DNA from: an uncultured Oscillospiraceae bacterium
GTDB lineage: Bacteria > Bacillota > Clostridia > Oscillospirales > Oscillospiraceae
NCBI GenBank assembly: GCA_934591725.1
Contig: CAKTPR010000032.1
Location: 1 to 21,819 of the forward strand
DNA length: 21,819 bases
Reading direction: 5' to 3'
Shown here: positions 6,981-14,613 of the stretch, piece by piece
Position numbering within the stretch: the first letter of the stretch is position 1
Layout of the letters: every line of letters starts with the position of its first letter
The notes under the pieces: generated by a model
Told to the model about the DNA's origin: nothing
The model's database searches: none
Seen by the model: only the letters and a program-made list of their open reading frames with translations
Program-made: the position numbers and the translations under genes

Positions 6981-7325
6981 ATGGTCAGACGAGGAGATAT
7001 CTATTACGCCGACCTCAGCCCTGTAGTGGGCAGCGAGCAGGGCGGCATGCGCCCGGTGCTTATCGTCCAGAACGACACCGGCAACAAGCACAGTCCCACT
7101 GTGATCGCCGCAGCCATAACCAGCCAGATAGGCAAGGCACGGCTGCCGACGCACATAGAGCTTCACGCCCAGAGCGTGGGACTGAACCGCGACAGTGTAA
7201 TTCTTTTGGAGCAGATACGCACGCTCGACAAGTCCCGTCTGCGCGAGCGGATGGGTAAACTTGACGACGGAACCATGACCGCCGTTGACAACGCTCTGGC
7301 CGTCAGCTTCGGCCTGCTCAACTGA
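6981..7325 (+). CDS. mazF: MazF/PemK-family toxin endoribonuclease (EndoA-like)
   Basis: 114 residues, nearly the length of Bacillus EndoA. Opens with VRRGDIYYADLSPVVGSEQGGMRPVLIVQND, whose hallmark parts are RRGDIYYADL and GSEQGG-RPVLI; later come the SVILLEQIRTLDKSRL segment and the final ALAVSFGL. The family cuts single-stranded mRNA at short sequences. The open frame runs upstream to 6876, but homology begins at the ATG at 6981, preceded by GGAGTG. No antitoxin gene (MazE/EndoAI type) is seen upstream or downstream; the partner may be elsewhere. A terminator follows. Confidence 0.9.
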   Translation: MVRRGDIYYADLSPVVGSEQGGMRPVLIVQNDTGNKHSPTVIAAAITSQIGKARLPTHIELHAQSVGLNRDSVILLEQIRTLDKSRLRERMGKLDDGTMTAVDNALAVSFGLLN

Positions 7326-7360
7326 GTCGGCTTCATACGGATCAGCCTGAATCTAATAAA

Positions 7361-7397
7361 TCTCCCGCCCATATAATTGGACGGGAGACTTTATTTT
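7361..7397 (+). terminator. Terminator after mazF
   Basis: TCTCCCG (7361-7367) pairs with CGGGAGA (7382-7388), with two more inner pairs after a mismatch; CTTTATTTT follows. It lies just before the next gene, whose apparent upstream extension to 7377 is therefore unlikely to be translated. Confidence 0.75.
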
Positions 7398-7409
7398 GGG
7401 GGCGACGCT

Positions 7410-7958
7410 ATGGACTATCCGCTTATAATAGACGGCATTGACGCCGGTACTCTCTCTGTGAGCGAGGAGGGACTCTACACCTGCTTTGAAGCGCGCGCCG
7501 GTGAGCGCGACGGACTTGTGCGGCTCTGGGTCTGCGGCGGCGGTGAGTGCGCATACCTCGGCGTCATGCAGCCATGGAGCGGCGGACTGTATCTGCGCCG
7601 CCGCCTGAGCCGCAGCGAGCTGAAGGGCTTTCCCGCGCAGATAGAGTATGCCGCGGATCAAGGCGGTGAGAGTTTACATAATTCAGAAAGTTCTGCTGCA
7701 AAGTCAGATACTGAGTCTGTTGTTCCTGCATCGAGTTTACATAACGCAGAAAGTTCTTCAAGCACTTCCTGCCCGTTCCCGGCTGATATCCCGGTGGATG
7801 CACCGTCACTGCAATGGTTCTCCCGGCGCGACGGAACTCTCGTCTCCTTCGACGGGATAAGCTGCCTTGTCGCGCTGCCGGCGCAGCTGCGCCATGCCGA
7901 CCGGCGCGCCGTCATCCGCGAGATCGCCGGTCGGAAATACATGGTATTCCGCTATTGA
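7410..7958 (+). CDS. Protein of unknown function with repeat-bearing Ser-rich linker
   Basis: 182 residues from the ATG at 7410, preceded by GGGGGCG. I do not recognise the family. The N-terminal part (about 1-90) is a beta-rich domain with YPLIIDGIDAGTLSVSEEGLY and a GLYLRRRLSRSELKGFP segment. A Ser/Ala-rich linker (about 94-130) contains the twice-repeated SLHN-ESS motif, encoded by two 25-bp direct repeats. The C-terminal part (about 140-182) ends LRHADRRAVIREIAGRKYMVFRY. No signal peptide or membrane segment is visible. The linker DNA is more AT-rich than its surroundings, suggesting an inserted element. Confidence 0.65.
   Translation: MDYPLIIDGIDAGTLSVSEEGLYTCFEARAGERDGLVRLWVCGGGECAYLGVMQPWSGGLYLRRRLSRSELKGFPAQIEYAADQGGESLHNSESSAAKSDTESVVPASSLHNAESSSSTSCPFPADIPVDAPSLQWFSRRDGTLVSFDGISCLVALPAQLRHADRRAVIREIAGRKYMVFRY
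7670..7757 (+). repeat. Pair of 25-bp direct repeats inside a coding region
   Basis: Copies at 7670-7694 and 7733-7757 begin GAGTTTACATAA and end CAGAAAGTTCT, with two mismatches. They are offset by 63 bases, a multiple of three, so the reading frame is kept (SLHN-ESS twice). The block is AT-richer than its flanks. Confidence 0.7.
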
Positions 7959-7983
7959 GTATTTCGCGTTTTTGTTATATAAT
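7955..7983 (+). promoter_or_regulatory. Predicted promoter of the pdp operon
   Basis: TTGAGT (7955-7960), 17 bases, perfect TATAAT (7978-7983). It overlaps the end of the preceding gene. The last base of the -10 box is the first base of repeat element 1, so transcription should start inside the element near 7990. Confidence 0.65.
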
Positions 7984-8260
7984 ACCATCAGTTGGCAAGG
8001 ACACGCACGGTTTTGACGGGCAGAAATACGCCCATGCTTCCTCAAAGCCCTTGCCAATACACAAAGTATTGCCTGCGGGCTTTTCATCGCTTGAACGCAT
8101 TTCTGCTCCGGCAAAACTGCTGCGCACCTGACAGCTTTGGATTTTGGAGTGATTTTTGTTTTTTGAGACGCAGACGGGCTGACGCCCGTCAAGGCGAAAA
8201 GGGCAAAAAGCACCGAAAAGACATGCTGTCAGGCGTGTGTGCTCTTGTCAATTGATGGTA
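7983..8260 (+). mobile_element. MITE-like element 1 with terminal inverted repeats
   Basis: Begins TACCATCAGTTGGCAAGG and ends with the near-complement CTTGTCAATTGATGGTA; the inverted repeats match over about 21 of 26 bases. The body up to about 8131 folds into one long hairpin: GTTTTG/CAAAAC, GCAGAAATACG with CGCATTTCTGC, AAAGCCC/GGGCTTT, and CAATAC-ACAAA-GTATTG at the tip. A second long hairpin (about 8125-8231), bounded by CTGACAG and CTGTCAG, is missing from copy 2. No transposase is encoded; open frames through it are not convincing genes. It fills most of the gap between the genes at 7958 and 8297. Confidence 0.75.
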
Positions 8261-8296
8261 CAAAAATTACTTAGAGATAACTCGGAGGTACATAAC

Positions 8297-9601
8297 ATGT
8301 TGATGAATGATCTCATCGTAAAGAAACGCGACGGCGGCGAACTGAGCACCGAAGAAATAGATTTTATGATACAGGGCTACACCCGCGGCGAAATTCCTGA
8401 TTACCAGATGTCCGCGATGTGCATGGCCATCGTTTTCCGCGGCATGAGCGATAGAGAAACGCTCGACCTCACCATGTCCATGATGAATTCGGGCGAGACT
8501 CTCGACCTCAGCCCCATCAACGGCATCAAGGCCGATAAGCACTCCACCGGCGGCGTCGGCGATAAGACGAGCCTTATCCTCTGCCCGATGGTCTCGGCCT
8601 GCGGCGTGAAGATCGCGAAGATGTCCGGCCGCGGCCTCGGCCACACCGGCGGCACGCTGGATAAGCTTGAGAGCTTCCCCGGCTTCAACATCAGCATCGG
8701 TGAGCAGCGCTTCTTCGATAACGTCAACAAGCACGGCATCGCCATCATCGGCCAGACCGCCGACCTCGACCCGGCGGACAAAAAGCTCTACGCCCTGCGC
8801 GACGTGACCGGCACCGTGCCGAGCATCCCGCTGATCGTCAGCTCCATCATGTCAAAGAAGCTGGCCTCCGGGGCGGACGTTATCGTCCTCGACGTCAAGT
8901 GCGGCGACGGCGCTTTCATGAAGACCGTCGACGAAGCCAAGGAGCTTGCCCGCGGTCTGACGCGCATCGGCAGGCTCGCCGGGCGCAAGTGCGCCGCTGT
9001 CATCACCGATATGGATCAGCCCCTCGGCTGCGCCGTCGGCAACTCCGTCGAGGTCAAGGAAGCTATCTCCGTCCTCAAGGGCGAGACGAAGGGCGACCTG
9101 CTTGAGCTGTGCCTGACGCTCGGCAGCTGCATCCTCACCGAAGGCGGCATCGCCGAAAGCATCGAGGACGCGCGCGCCCGGCTCACCCATGCTGTCGAGA
9201 GCGGCGCTGCGCTCAAGAAGCTTGCCGAAATGGTCTCCGCTCAGGACGGCGACGGCCGCGACGTCTATGACACCTCGCGTCTGCCGGACGCGAAGGTGAA
9301 GCTTGAAGTCCCGTCCGAGGTCTCCGGTTATGTTGGGCGCATCCTTGCCGAGCATGTCGGCCTTGTGTCGATGCACCTCGGCGGCGGCAGAGCCACGAAG
9401 GACAGCGAGATCGATCTCTCCGTCGGCTTTATCCTGCACAAGAAGGTCGGCGATAAGGTCGAAAAGGGCGAGAGCCTTGCGACCATCCACGCTTCATCCG
9501 AGGAGAAAGCGCAGGAGGCAGCAAAGCTTCTGCGTGACTGCTATCAGTTCTCCGACGCTCCCGTCGAGCGCCCCGCCTTTATAAAGGCGATCGTCCGTTA
9601 A
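8297..9601 (+). CDS. pdp: Pyrimidine-nucleoside phosphorylase
   Basis: 434 residues, the length of the Bacillus enzyme. Splits uridine, thymidine or deoxyuridine with phosphate into base and (deoxy)ribose-1-phosphate in nucleoside salvage. The family signature SGRGLGHTGGTLDKLES is intact near residues 108-124, with KHSTGGVGDKTSL (phosphate-binding region) before it and the LDVKCGDGAFM segment after. GGAGG at 8284-8288 lies eight bases before the ATG at 8297; the frame continuing upstream runs into the repeat element and is not used. DeoA-type thymidine phosphorylase is the alternative name. First gene of a likely three-gene operon. Confidence 0.94.
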   Translation: MLMNDLIVKKRDGGELSTEEIDFMIQGYTRGEIPDYQMSAMCMAIVFRGMSDRETLDLTMSMMNSGETLDLSPINGIKADKHSTGGVGDKTSLILCPMVSACGVKIAKMSGRGLGHTGGTLDKLESFPGFNISIGEQRFFDNVNKHGIAIIGQTADLDPADKKLYALRDVTGTVPSIPLIVSSIMSKKLASGADVIVLDVKCGDGAFMKTVDEAKELARGLTRIGRLAGRKCAAVITDMDQPLGCAVGNSVEVKEAISVLKGETKGDLLELCLTLGSCILTEGGIAESIEDARARLTHAVESGAALKKLAEMVSAQDGDGRDVYDTSRLPDAKVKLEVPSEVSGYVGRILAEHVGLVSMHLGGGRATKDSEIDLSVGFILHKKVGDKVEKGESLATIHASSEEKAQEAAKLLRDCYQFSDAPVERPAFIKAIVR

Positions 9602-9617
9602 ATCCGGAGGGCACAGC

Positions 9618-9848
9618 ATGAAAAGAGCACTGATCGGCGGCTTTATTTCGCTGCTTGGCACCATTTGGGGGCTCGCCATAGCAGTGGCGGCGTCAAATAA
9701 CCTTGTCTCCGGCTGGACTACCCCGCCGGGACGCTTCCTCAGCACCGTGGCGGAAATGGGCTTTGTCTCTCTGTTCGTCATGGCGATCGTCCTCGTCGTC
9801 CTCGGCCTTGTCATAATGGCGATAGAGTATTTCAAAAAAGGCGAATAA
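9618..9848 (+). CDS. Small membrane protein, two helices
   Basis: 76 residues. Hydrophobic segments at about 5-26 and 47-69, ending in EYFKKGE on the cytoplasmic side. No family recognised. CCGGAGGG precedes the ATG, 16 bases after the pdp stop and 5 bases before the next gene, so it is co-transcribed. It may assist the following membrane protein; that is a guess from position. Confidence 0.7.
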   Translation: MKRALIGGFISLLGTIWGLAIAVAASNNLVSGWTTPPGRFLSTVAEMGFVSLFVMAIVLVVLGLVIMAIEYFKKGE

Positions 9849-9853
9849 TATAA

Positions 9854-11563
9854 ATGAAGGAAACCATTATCCAGCTTATCATGCTGGCGCTGGCGGCTGT
9901 CTCGTGCTACGGCTATTTCAGGCGCGCGGAGAAGCTGTTTGATCTGCGGGCGGAGTTTGCGGTGTTCATAAGCTTCACGGCCTTGGGGCTCACGATGCTG
10001 CTGGCCGGGGTGCTCGGCATCCTCGTCCCCGCCGCGTACACGCTCTTTGCGCTCGGCCTTGTGCTGGCGGTCTGGTCGATAGTCCGCCGCGAAGGGCTTA
10101 AGGACTTTCTGAAACCGGGCGTGGTTTTCATGCTGCTGTGCTGCGGCTTCTTTTTCGTCCTGCTGTACGGCTCCAAGCTTACGCATATCGATAATTACAG
10201 CCACTGGGGCGCTATACTGAAAATGATAATCCAGCGCGATGCGCTCCCCGCGAACGAGCCTCTGGTCTATTTCCCGGCCTACCCCACCGGCAGTTCGCTG
10301 CTTATCTATTACTTTGTGCGCATCACCGGCATACAGGCGGAGTGGTTCTGGAGCTATATACAGGCGGTGTACCTCGCCTCCTGCGCGGCGACGCTGTTCT
10401 GTTTTGCTGATTATGATGGCAGAGCGGAGAGATGGGCTGCAAGGATATTGGCGGCGTTTGTCGGGATATCTCTCCTGTGCGCGGACATTGACCCTGCCGA
10501 TCTTCTGGTCGATACGCTGATACCGATGATAGCGCTTGCCGGAACGGCAATGTGCGTGTACTGCCGGGATAAGCTCTCCTCCAAAGCCATACCGATAATC
10601 ATTACCGTCTGTTTTCTGCCGATGGTAAAGAACAGCGGCTATCTGTTTTCAGCGTTCATTATTGTTATGTCCCTCTGCTTAAGCAGAGGGACAGCAAGGC
10701 GTAGGCTTGCTGCCGCCGCGGCGCTCAGCCTTTTGGGTATAAACAGAATTTGGGCATGGCACGTGAAGGCCGCCTTTTCCGGAGGTATGGCTTCTTACCA
10801 CGCTCTGTCCGCCGAGAGCTTTCAGAGCAGCTTTGCCGAGAAAACAGCGGCTGACCTGCTCAATATAACGCGGGCGTATCTGGACGCTGTGGCGAGCCGG
10901 GGAAGGCTGCCGTGGCTTTTCCTGTGCATCGCCGCTGTCGTGTTCATAATATGCAGAAGCGGCAAATGGCGGCAGCTGCGCGGCTTCGTCTTCGCCGGGG
11001 CGGGAGTCTGGCTTGCATGGGTGCTGGGCATCCTTGGGATGTATTTCTTCTCGATGGGCCTCGGCGAGGCTCTGGGGCTTGCGGCCTTTGAGCGCTACTA
11101 TGCTTCCGCGCTTATTTTCTGCGGCGGGTATTTCTTCATCCTGTGCATGCTCGCGCTTGATGAAAAGGCCTCCGCGCTGATGAAAGCGGCAGCGCTCCTG
11201 TGCTGCGCCCTGTGCATCGTCACAGCGAAGCCGAATTATACATATCTCGAACGCCAGAGTCTCCGCGATTTCAAAGACCTTGAAATGCGCAGCCGCGTCG
11301 ACGCGCTCATTGAGGAAAACAGCATCCCCTCAGGGCTTGCATACCTTGTGTTTTCCGGGGACTATGACGATATCACCCTGCGGGTGATGGTCACATATCT
11401 GCTCCAACCGACGACTACACGCGTCTGCACGGACGATGAAATTGGGCAGCTGGGCGATGAGTGGTGCTCGTATGACTATTACATCGTCGCCGATGAAACG
11501 GCGGCGAACACGTCCTTCGTCAGAGGCGCCATGGACAAGGACGCGCCCGCCGGATATACATGA
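9854..11563 (+). CDS. Large multi-pass membrane protein, GT-C glycosyltransferase-like
   Basis: 569 residues with roughly 11-13 hydrophobic helices and a soluble C-terminal part (about 465-569). The first outside loop carries HIDNYSHWGAILKMI followed by LVYFPAYPTGSSLLIYYFV (split here as LVYFPAYPTG and SSLLIYYFV), resembling the acidic-residue loop and following helix of GT-C fold enzymes (GT39/ArnT/PMT-like), which use polyprenyl-phosphate sugars outside the membrane. I therefore infer transfer of a sugar to a cell-surface polymer. AAAGGCG before the ATG is a weak SD, so coupling to the small gene upstream is likely. A 26-bp palindrome lies in the coding sequence at residues 272-280. A terminator follows. 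Confidence 0.65.
   Translation: MKETIIQLIMLALAAVSCYGYFRRAEKLFDLRAEFAVFISFTALGLTMLLAGVLGILVPAAYTLFALGLVLAVWSIVRREGLKDFLKPGVVFMLLCCGFFFVLLYGSKLTHIDNYSHWGAILKMIIQRDALPANEPLVYFPAYPTGSSLLIYYFVRITGIQAEWFWSYIQAVYLASCAATLFCFADYDGRAERWAARILAAFVGISLLCADIDPADLLVDTLIPMIALAGTAMCVYCRDKLSSKAIPIIITVCFLPMVKNSGYLFSAFIIVMSLCLSRGTARRRLAAAAALSLLGINRIWAWHVKAAFSGGMASYHALSAESFQSSFAEKTAADLLNITRAYLDAVASRGRLPWLFLCIAAVVFIICRSGKWRQLRGFVFAGAGVWLAWVLGILGMYFFSMGLGEALGLAAFERYYASALIFCGGYFFILCMLALDEKASALMKAAALLCCALCIVTAKPNYTYLERQSLRDFKDLEMRSRVDALIEENSIPSGLAYLVFSGDYDDITLRVMVTYLLQPTTTRVCTDDEIGQLGDEWCSYDYYIVADETAANTSFVRGAMDKDAPAGYT
10668..10693. repeat. 26-bp perfect palindrome inside a coding region
   Basis: TGTCCCTCTGCTT is followed directly by its exact complement. 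It is followed at 10694-10710 by a smaller hairpin (GCAAG...CTTGC). Hairpin plus small hairpin resembles the dispersed repeat at 16144-16202. The frame stays open across it (SLCLSRGTARRR). Confidence 0.75.
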
Positions 11564-11580
11564 ATTCAAAACAAAATGTT

Positions 11581-11617
11581 CACCCCTGCCGGGTCTTAAC
11601 TCGGCAGGGGTGATTTT
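11581..11617 (+). terminator. Intrinsic terminator of the pdp operon
   Basis: CACCCCTGCCG (11581-11591) pairs perfectly with CGGCAGGGGTG (11602-11612), then ATTTTA. It lies between convergent genes and can also end the ABC operon from the other side. Confidence 0.85.
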
Positions 11618-11643
11618 ATGGAGAAAAATCAGAAATCGTTTAT

Positions 11644-12441
11644 TTATCTGCTCAGCAGTACCTCGTCGCTCTCAAGCGGGCTGCTGGCTATCTGCGCGAA
11701 CATCTCTATAAGCTCATGCTTTGAGAGGTGCTGCTTTTCCTCGCCGCGGATATCGAGGATGATCTTGCCCTGGTTCATCATGATAAGGCGGTTGCCGTGG
11801 CGTATCGCGTCCTTCATGTTGTGAGTTATCATCATCGTGGTCAGCTGGTTTTCCTCAACTATTTTGTCGGAAATTTCCAGCACCTTTGACGCCGTCGCAG
11901 GGTCGAGCGCTGCGGTGTGCTCATCGAGCAGCAGGAGCTTCGGCTTCTTGAGCGAGGACATCAGCAGCGTCAGCGCCTGACGCTGGCCGCCGGAGAGCAG
12001 GCCGACCTTTGCGGTCATTCTGTCCTCAAGGCCGAGACCGAGAGTGCTGAGCTGCTCGCGGAACTGCTCACGCTCGGCGTTGGTCACGGCCCAGCGCAGC
12101 CCGCGCTTTTCGCCGCGGCGCATGGCGAGCGCCATGTTCTCTTCGATCTGCATATTGGGCGCCGTGCCCATCATCGGATCCTGGAACACGCGGCCTATAT
12201 ACCCGGCGCGCTTATGCTCCGGCAGAGCGGTGACGTCCACCCCGTCAAGGATGATGCGCCCGCTGTCGACCGGCCACACGCCCGCGACGGCGTTGAGCAT
12301 CGTGGACTTGCCGGCTCCATTTCCGCCGATGACGGTGACGAAGTCGCCCGGTTCAAGGTGGAGGGAGAGCCCCGCGAGGGCTTTCTTTTCATTTATCGTG
12401 CCCTTATTGAAGGTCTTGTAAATGTTATCGAGCTTAAGCAT
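11644..12441 (-). CDS. ABC transporter ATP-binding protein (TrpZ-like)
   Basis: 265 residues with all ABC motifs: Walker A GGNGAGKST (39-47), Q-loop Gln87, signature LSGGQRQ (149-155), Walker B LLLLDE (169-174), ALDP D-loop and ITHNM H-loop near residue 207. It powers the importer formed with the permease and binding protein encoded upstream, and its start overlaps the permease gene by eight bases. Family relatives accompany PF04392 binding proteins, which in streptococci are the TrpXYZ tryptophan-type transporters. Last gene of the operon. Confidence 0.93.
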   Translation of the reverse strand: MLKLDNIYKTFNKGTINEKKALAGLSLHLEPGDFVTVIGGNGAGKSTMLNAVAGVWPVDSGRIILDGVDVTALPEHKRAGYIGRVFQDPMMGTAPNMQIEENMALAMRRGEKRGLRWAVTNAEREQFREQLSTLGLGLEDRMTAKVGLLSGGQRQALTLLMSSLKKPKLLLLDEHTAALDPATASKVLEISDKIVEENQLTTMMITHNMKDAIRHGNRLIMMNQGKIILDIRGEEKQHLSKHELIEMFAQIASSPLESDEVLLSR

Positions 12442-13387
12442 GGCTGTCCTCCTTTGCGCGCAGGCGCTTGAAAGATGTCTTGCGCTGTTCGCGCAGGTAC
12501 GGTACTGCGAGGAAGAGCGCGACGATCACTGCGGTGATGAGCTTGAGGTCGTTGGAGTTGAGCCTGAGCCACAGCACCAGCACGACCACGAGGTAGTACA
12601 CGACGCCGCCGATGACGACGAAGGACATCGTGCCGAAGAAGTTGAGATGCTTGCCGAGTATCGCCTTGCCGAGCACCTCGCCGATGATGACGGCTGCAAG
12701 GCCGATGACGATCGCGCCGCGCCCCATGTTGATATCGGCGAAGCCCTGATACTGGCTCATAAGCCCGCCGGAGAGCGCCACAACGCCGTTGGATATCGCA
12801 AGGCCGAGAACCTTCATCGCGCCTATGTCGATGCCGAGGGCGCGGCTCATCGCGGGGTTCGAGCCGGTCGCGCGCAGGGCGGAACCCTGCTCGGTGCCGA
12901 AGTACCAGTAGAACACGCACACCAGCACGAACGCTATCACGAGGCTCGTGAGGATGGAGGAGGTAATGTTGCGCGAGGAGAGAATGAGGTTATACTTGTC
13001 GACGCTCAGCGCCTTGTTCGCAGCCATGCCCATGATGCGCAGGTTAATGGAGTAGAGTGAGAACTGCGTCAGGATACCGGCAAGGATAACGGGGATGCCG
13101 AGCTTGACATGCAGCAGACCCGTGCAGAGCCCCGCGAGTATACCGGCGATAACGGCCACGAGCATTGCCAGCCACGCAGGCCAGCCCGCGATAATGAGCA
13201 TTACCGTCACGGCGGCGCCGAGGGTAAAGGAGCCGTCGACTGTCAGGTCGGCAACGTCGAGCAGACGGAACGTGATGAGCACTCCGAGTGCCATAAGACC
13301 CCATATAAGTCCCTGAGCAATGCCGCCGGGAAGGTTTTTTGCCAGCTTCAGCAGGCTGAGTGATGCAATGTAGGCGCTGATCGTCAT
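12434..13387 (-). CDS. ABC transporter permease (TrpY-like, BPD_transp_2 type)
   Basis: 317 residues, about eight to nine helices. GLIWGLMALGVLITFRLLDVADLTVDGSF near residues 26-54 (core: FRLLDVADLTVDGS) and ALRATGSNPAMSRALGID near 168-185 are typical of the branched-chain/sugar permease superfamily as found next to PF04392 binding proteins; the latter is the loop that meets the ATPase. The basic tail REQRKTSFKRLRAK is cytoplasmic. It lies 16 bases after the binding-protein gene and overlaps the ATPase gene. Confidence 0.92.
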   Translation of the reverse strand: MTISAYIASLSLLKLAKNLPGGIAQGLIWGLMALGVLITFRLLDVADLTVDGSFTLGAAVTVMLIIAGWPAWLAMLVAVIAGILAGLCTGLLHVKLGIPVILAGILTQFSLYSINLRIMGMAANKALSVDKYNLILSSRNITSSILTSLVIAFVLVCVFYWYFGTEQGSALRATGSNPAMSRALGIDIGAMKVLGLAISNGVVALSGGLMSQYQGFADINMGRGAIVIGLAAVIIGEVLGKAILGKHLNFFGTMSFVVIGGVVYYLVVVLVLWLRLNSNDLKLITAVIVALFLAVPYLREQRKTSFKRLRAKEDSHA

Positions 13388-13403
13388 GATTACACTTCCT
13401 TAA

Positions 13404-14420
13404 TTATTTTGCAATTGCAACGTAGTCTTCGGGAACGGTGATGTTGAGAGCTTCGCAGATATCTGCGTTGTACTCCTTGGTGAATGCGGGAGCGAAGCGG
13501 ACTTCCATGGTGGAGACGTCTGCGCCCTCGGTGAGGATCTCAGCTGCCATCTCGCCGGTCGCACGGCCGAGGTCGTAGTAGGAGATGGAGAGGGTGGCCA
13601 CGCCGCAGCCGGAGGCGAGGCCTTCTTCACCGGCGACGATGGGGATACCGGCGCTCAGAGCGACGTTGTTGATAGCCTCGGTGCAGGAAGCGGCGGTGTT
13701 GTCGGTCGGGATGTAGAGCACGTCGGAATTGGAGCAGGCGTTTGTGGTGACGGCGGAAACATCGTTGGAGTCTGCGAAGGTGTAGCGCTCAACGCTGTAA
13801 CCCATGTCGGTGAGGAGAGCTTCCATGCTGTCGGCCTGGAAGATGGAGTTGGGCTCGCCGGAGCAGTAGAGAAGGCCGATGGTCTTTGCCTCGGGGAAGA
13901 GCTCCTGGATCATTGCGGCCTGACCGTCGAGCGGGGCGAGGTCGGAGGTGCCGGAGATGTTGGTGCCGGAAACGCCGGTCCAGTTGTCAACACCGAGAGC
14001 CACGCCGTAGTCGGTGATCGAGGTGCCGAGGATGGGGATGGTGTTCGTTGCGGAGGCAGCCGCCTGTATAGAGGCGGTGGCGTTAGCCATGATGAGGTCG
14101 ACCTCGTCGCTCACGAACTGGTTGCAGATCAGCGAGCAGGTGGCGGAGTCGCCGGAAGCGTTCTGCTCCTGGAAGGTGACCTTGTCGCCGAGCGCTTCGG
14201 TCAGAGCATCCTTGAAGCCCTGAGTCGCAGCGTCGAGCGCGGGGTGCTGGACGAGCTGGCAGATGCCGACGACGAAGGTCTTGTCGGCGGAAACGTCCTC
14301 GGCCGGAGCCTCGGTGGAAGCTGCGGGAGCTTCGGTTGCCGCTGCGGGAGCGGAGCTGCCGCAGGCTGCGAGTGCGAGCACCATTGCAAGCACACAGATG
14401 AGAGAAATAAGCTTTTTCAT
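13404..14420 (-). CDS. ABC transporter substrate-binding lipoprotein (TrpX-like, PF04392 type)
   Basis: 338 residues. Lipoprotein signal with LAA|C at Cys20, then an Ala/Pro/Glu-rich linker to about residue 45. The mature domain begins VGICQLVQHPALDAATQGFKDAL (core QLVQHPALDAA), the family opening, and continues with IMANATASIQAA and VSGTNIS. It would bind an amino acid or similar small solute outside the membrane. AGGAG lies about ten bases before the ATG. It is the first structural gene after the leader-peptide attenuator, which points to aromatic amino acids as ligand. The attenuator evidence is separate from the family evidence, which alone does not fix the ligand. Confidence 0.92.
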   Translation of the reverse strand: MKKLISLICVLAMVLALAACGSSAPAAATEAPAASTEAPAEDVSADKTFVVGICQLVQHPALDAATQGFKDALTEALGDKVTFQEQNASGDSATCSLICNQFVSDEVDLIMANATASIQAAASATNTIPILGTSITDYGVALGVDNWTGVSGTNISGTSDLAPLDGQAAMIQELFPEAKTIGLLYCSGEPNSIFQADSMEALLTDMGYSVERYTFADSNDVSAVTTNACSNSDVLYIPTDNTAASCTEAINNVALSAGIPIVAGEEGLASGCGVATLSISYYDLGRATGEMAAEILTEGADVSTMEVRFAPAFTKEYNADICEALNITVPEDYVAIAK

Positions 14421-14457
14421 TTTGTCATATCTCCTTTTGGAAATTTAACGGGGAAAC

Positions 14458-14492
14458 AAAAAAGCTGCACAGACAGAAGTCCGTGCAGCTTT
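14458..14492 (-). terminator. Attenuator terminator upstream of the ABC transporter
   Basis: Minus strand: AAAGCTGCACGGAC (14492-14479), loop TTCT, GTCTGTGCAGCTTT (14474-14461). This makes 14 pairs with one G.U, followed by a run of six T ending at 14458. It lies 38 bases before the binding-protein start and downstream of the operon promoter, so transcription of the operon must read through it. Confidence 0.9.
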
Positions 14493-14529
14493 GAATGATC
14501 GAATCAAGATTCAAATCATGAATTCCGTT

Positions 14530-14613
14530 CTAATTGCAGCACAAACTTCTATTACTTGACATAAAAAAGTAATAGTAAAAGCCATATGCAACTGCAAAGA
14601 CGAACTTTATCAT
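14530..14613 (-). CDS. Phe/Tyr-rich leader peptide of the ABC transporter operon
   Basis: 27 residues, too short for standard gene calling. ATG at 14613-14611, GGGAGG (14626-14621) seven bases upstream, stop TAG at 14532-14530. It begins MIKFVFAVAYG, continues FYYYFF (residues 12-17), and ends SLCCN. Nine of 27 residues are Phe or Tyr and none is Trp. CTATTACTT (14575-14567), which lies on the Tyr-Tyr-Phe codons, pairs with AAGTAATAG (14557-14549). Just after it, GTTTGTGCTGC (14546-14536) can pair with GCTGCACGGAC of the terminator's 5' arm (10 of 11 positions, two of them G.U). Ribosome stalling on scarce Tyr/Phe-tRNA would favour that pairing and read-through; a ribosome at the stop codon would cover it and permit termination. 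Confidence 0.8.
   Translation of the reverse strand: MIKFVFAVAYGFYYYFFMSSNRSLCCN

Noticed and set aside
7670..7757. CRISPR array
   Set aside because: Only two repeats, in frame inside a gene, and no cas genes.
7992..8255. Small proteins encoded by element 1 (and the similar frame in element 2)
   Set aside because: The frames are kept only because the copies are nearly identical; they have no SD, run through inverted repeats, and overlap frames on the other strand and in other phases.
13404..14420. Calling the transporter trpXYZ outright
   Set aside because: The family fits, but the leader peptide has no Trp codon and many Phe/Tyr codons, so tryptophan as ligand is not supported here.
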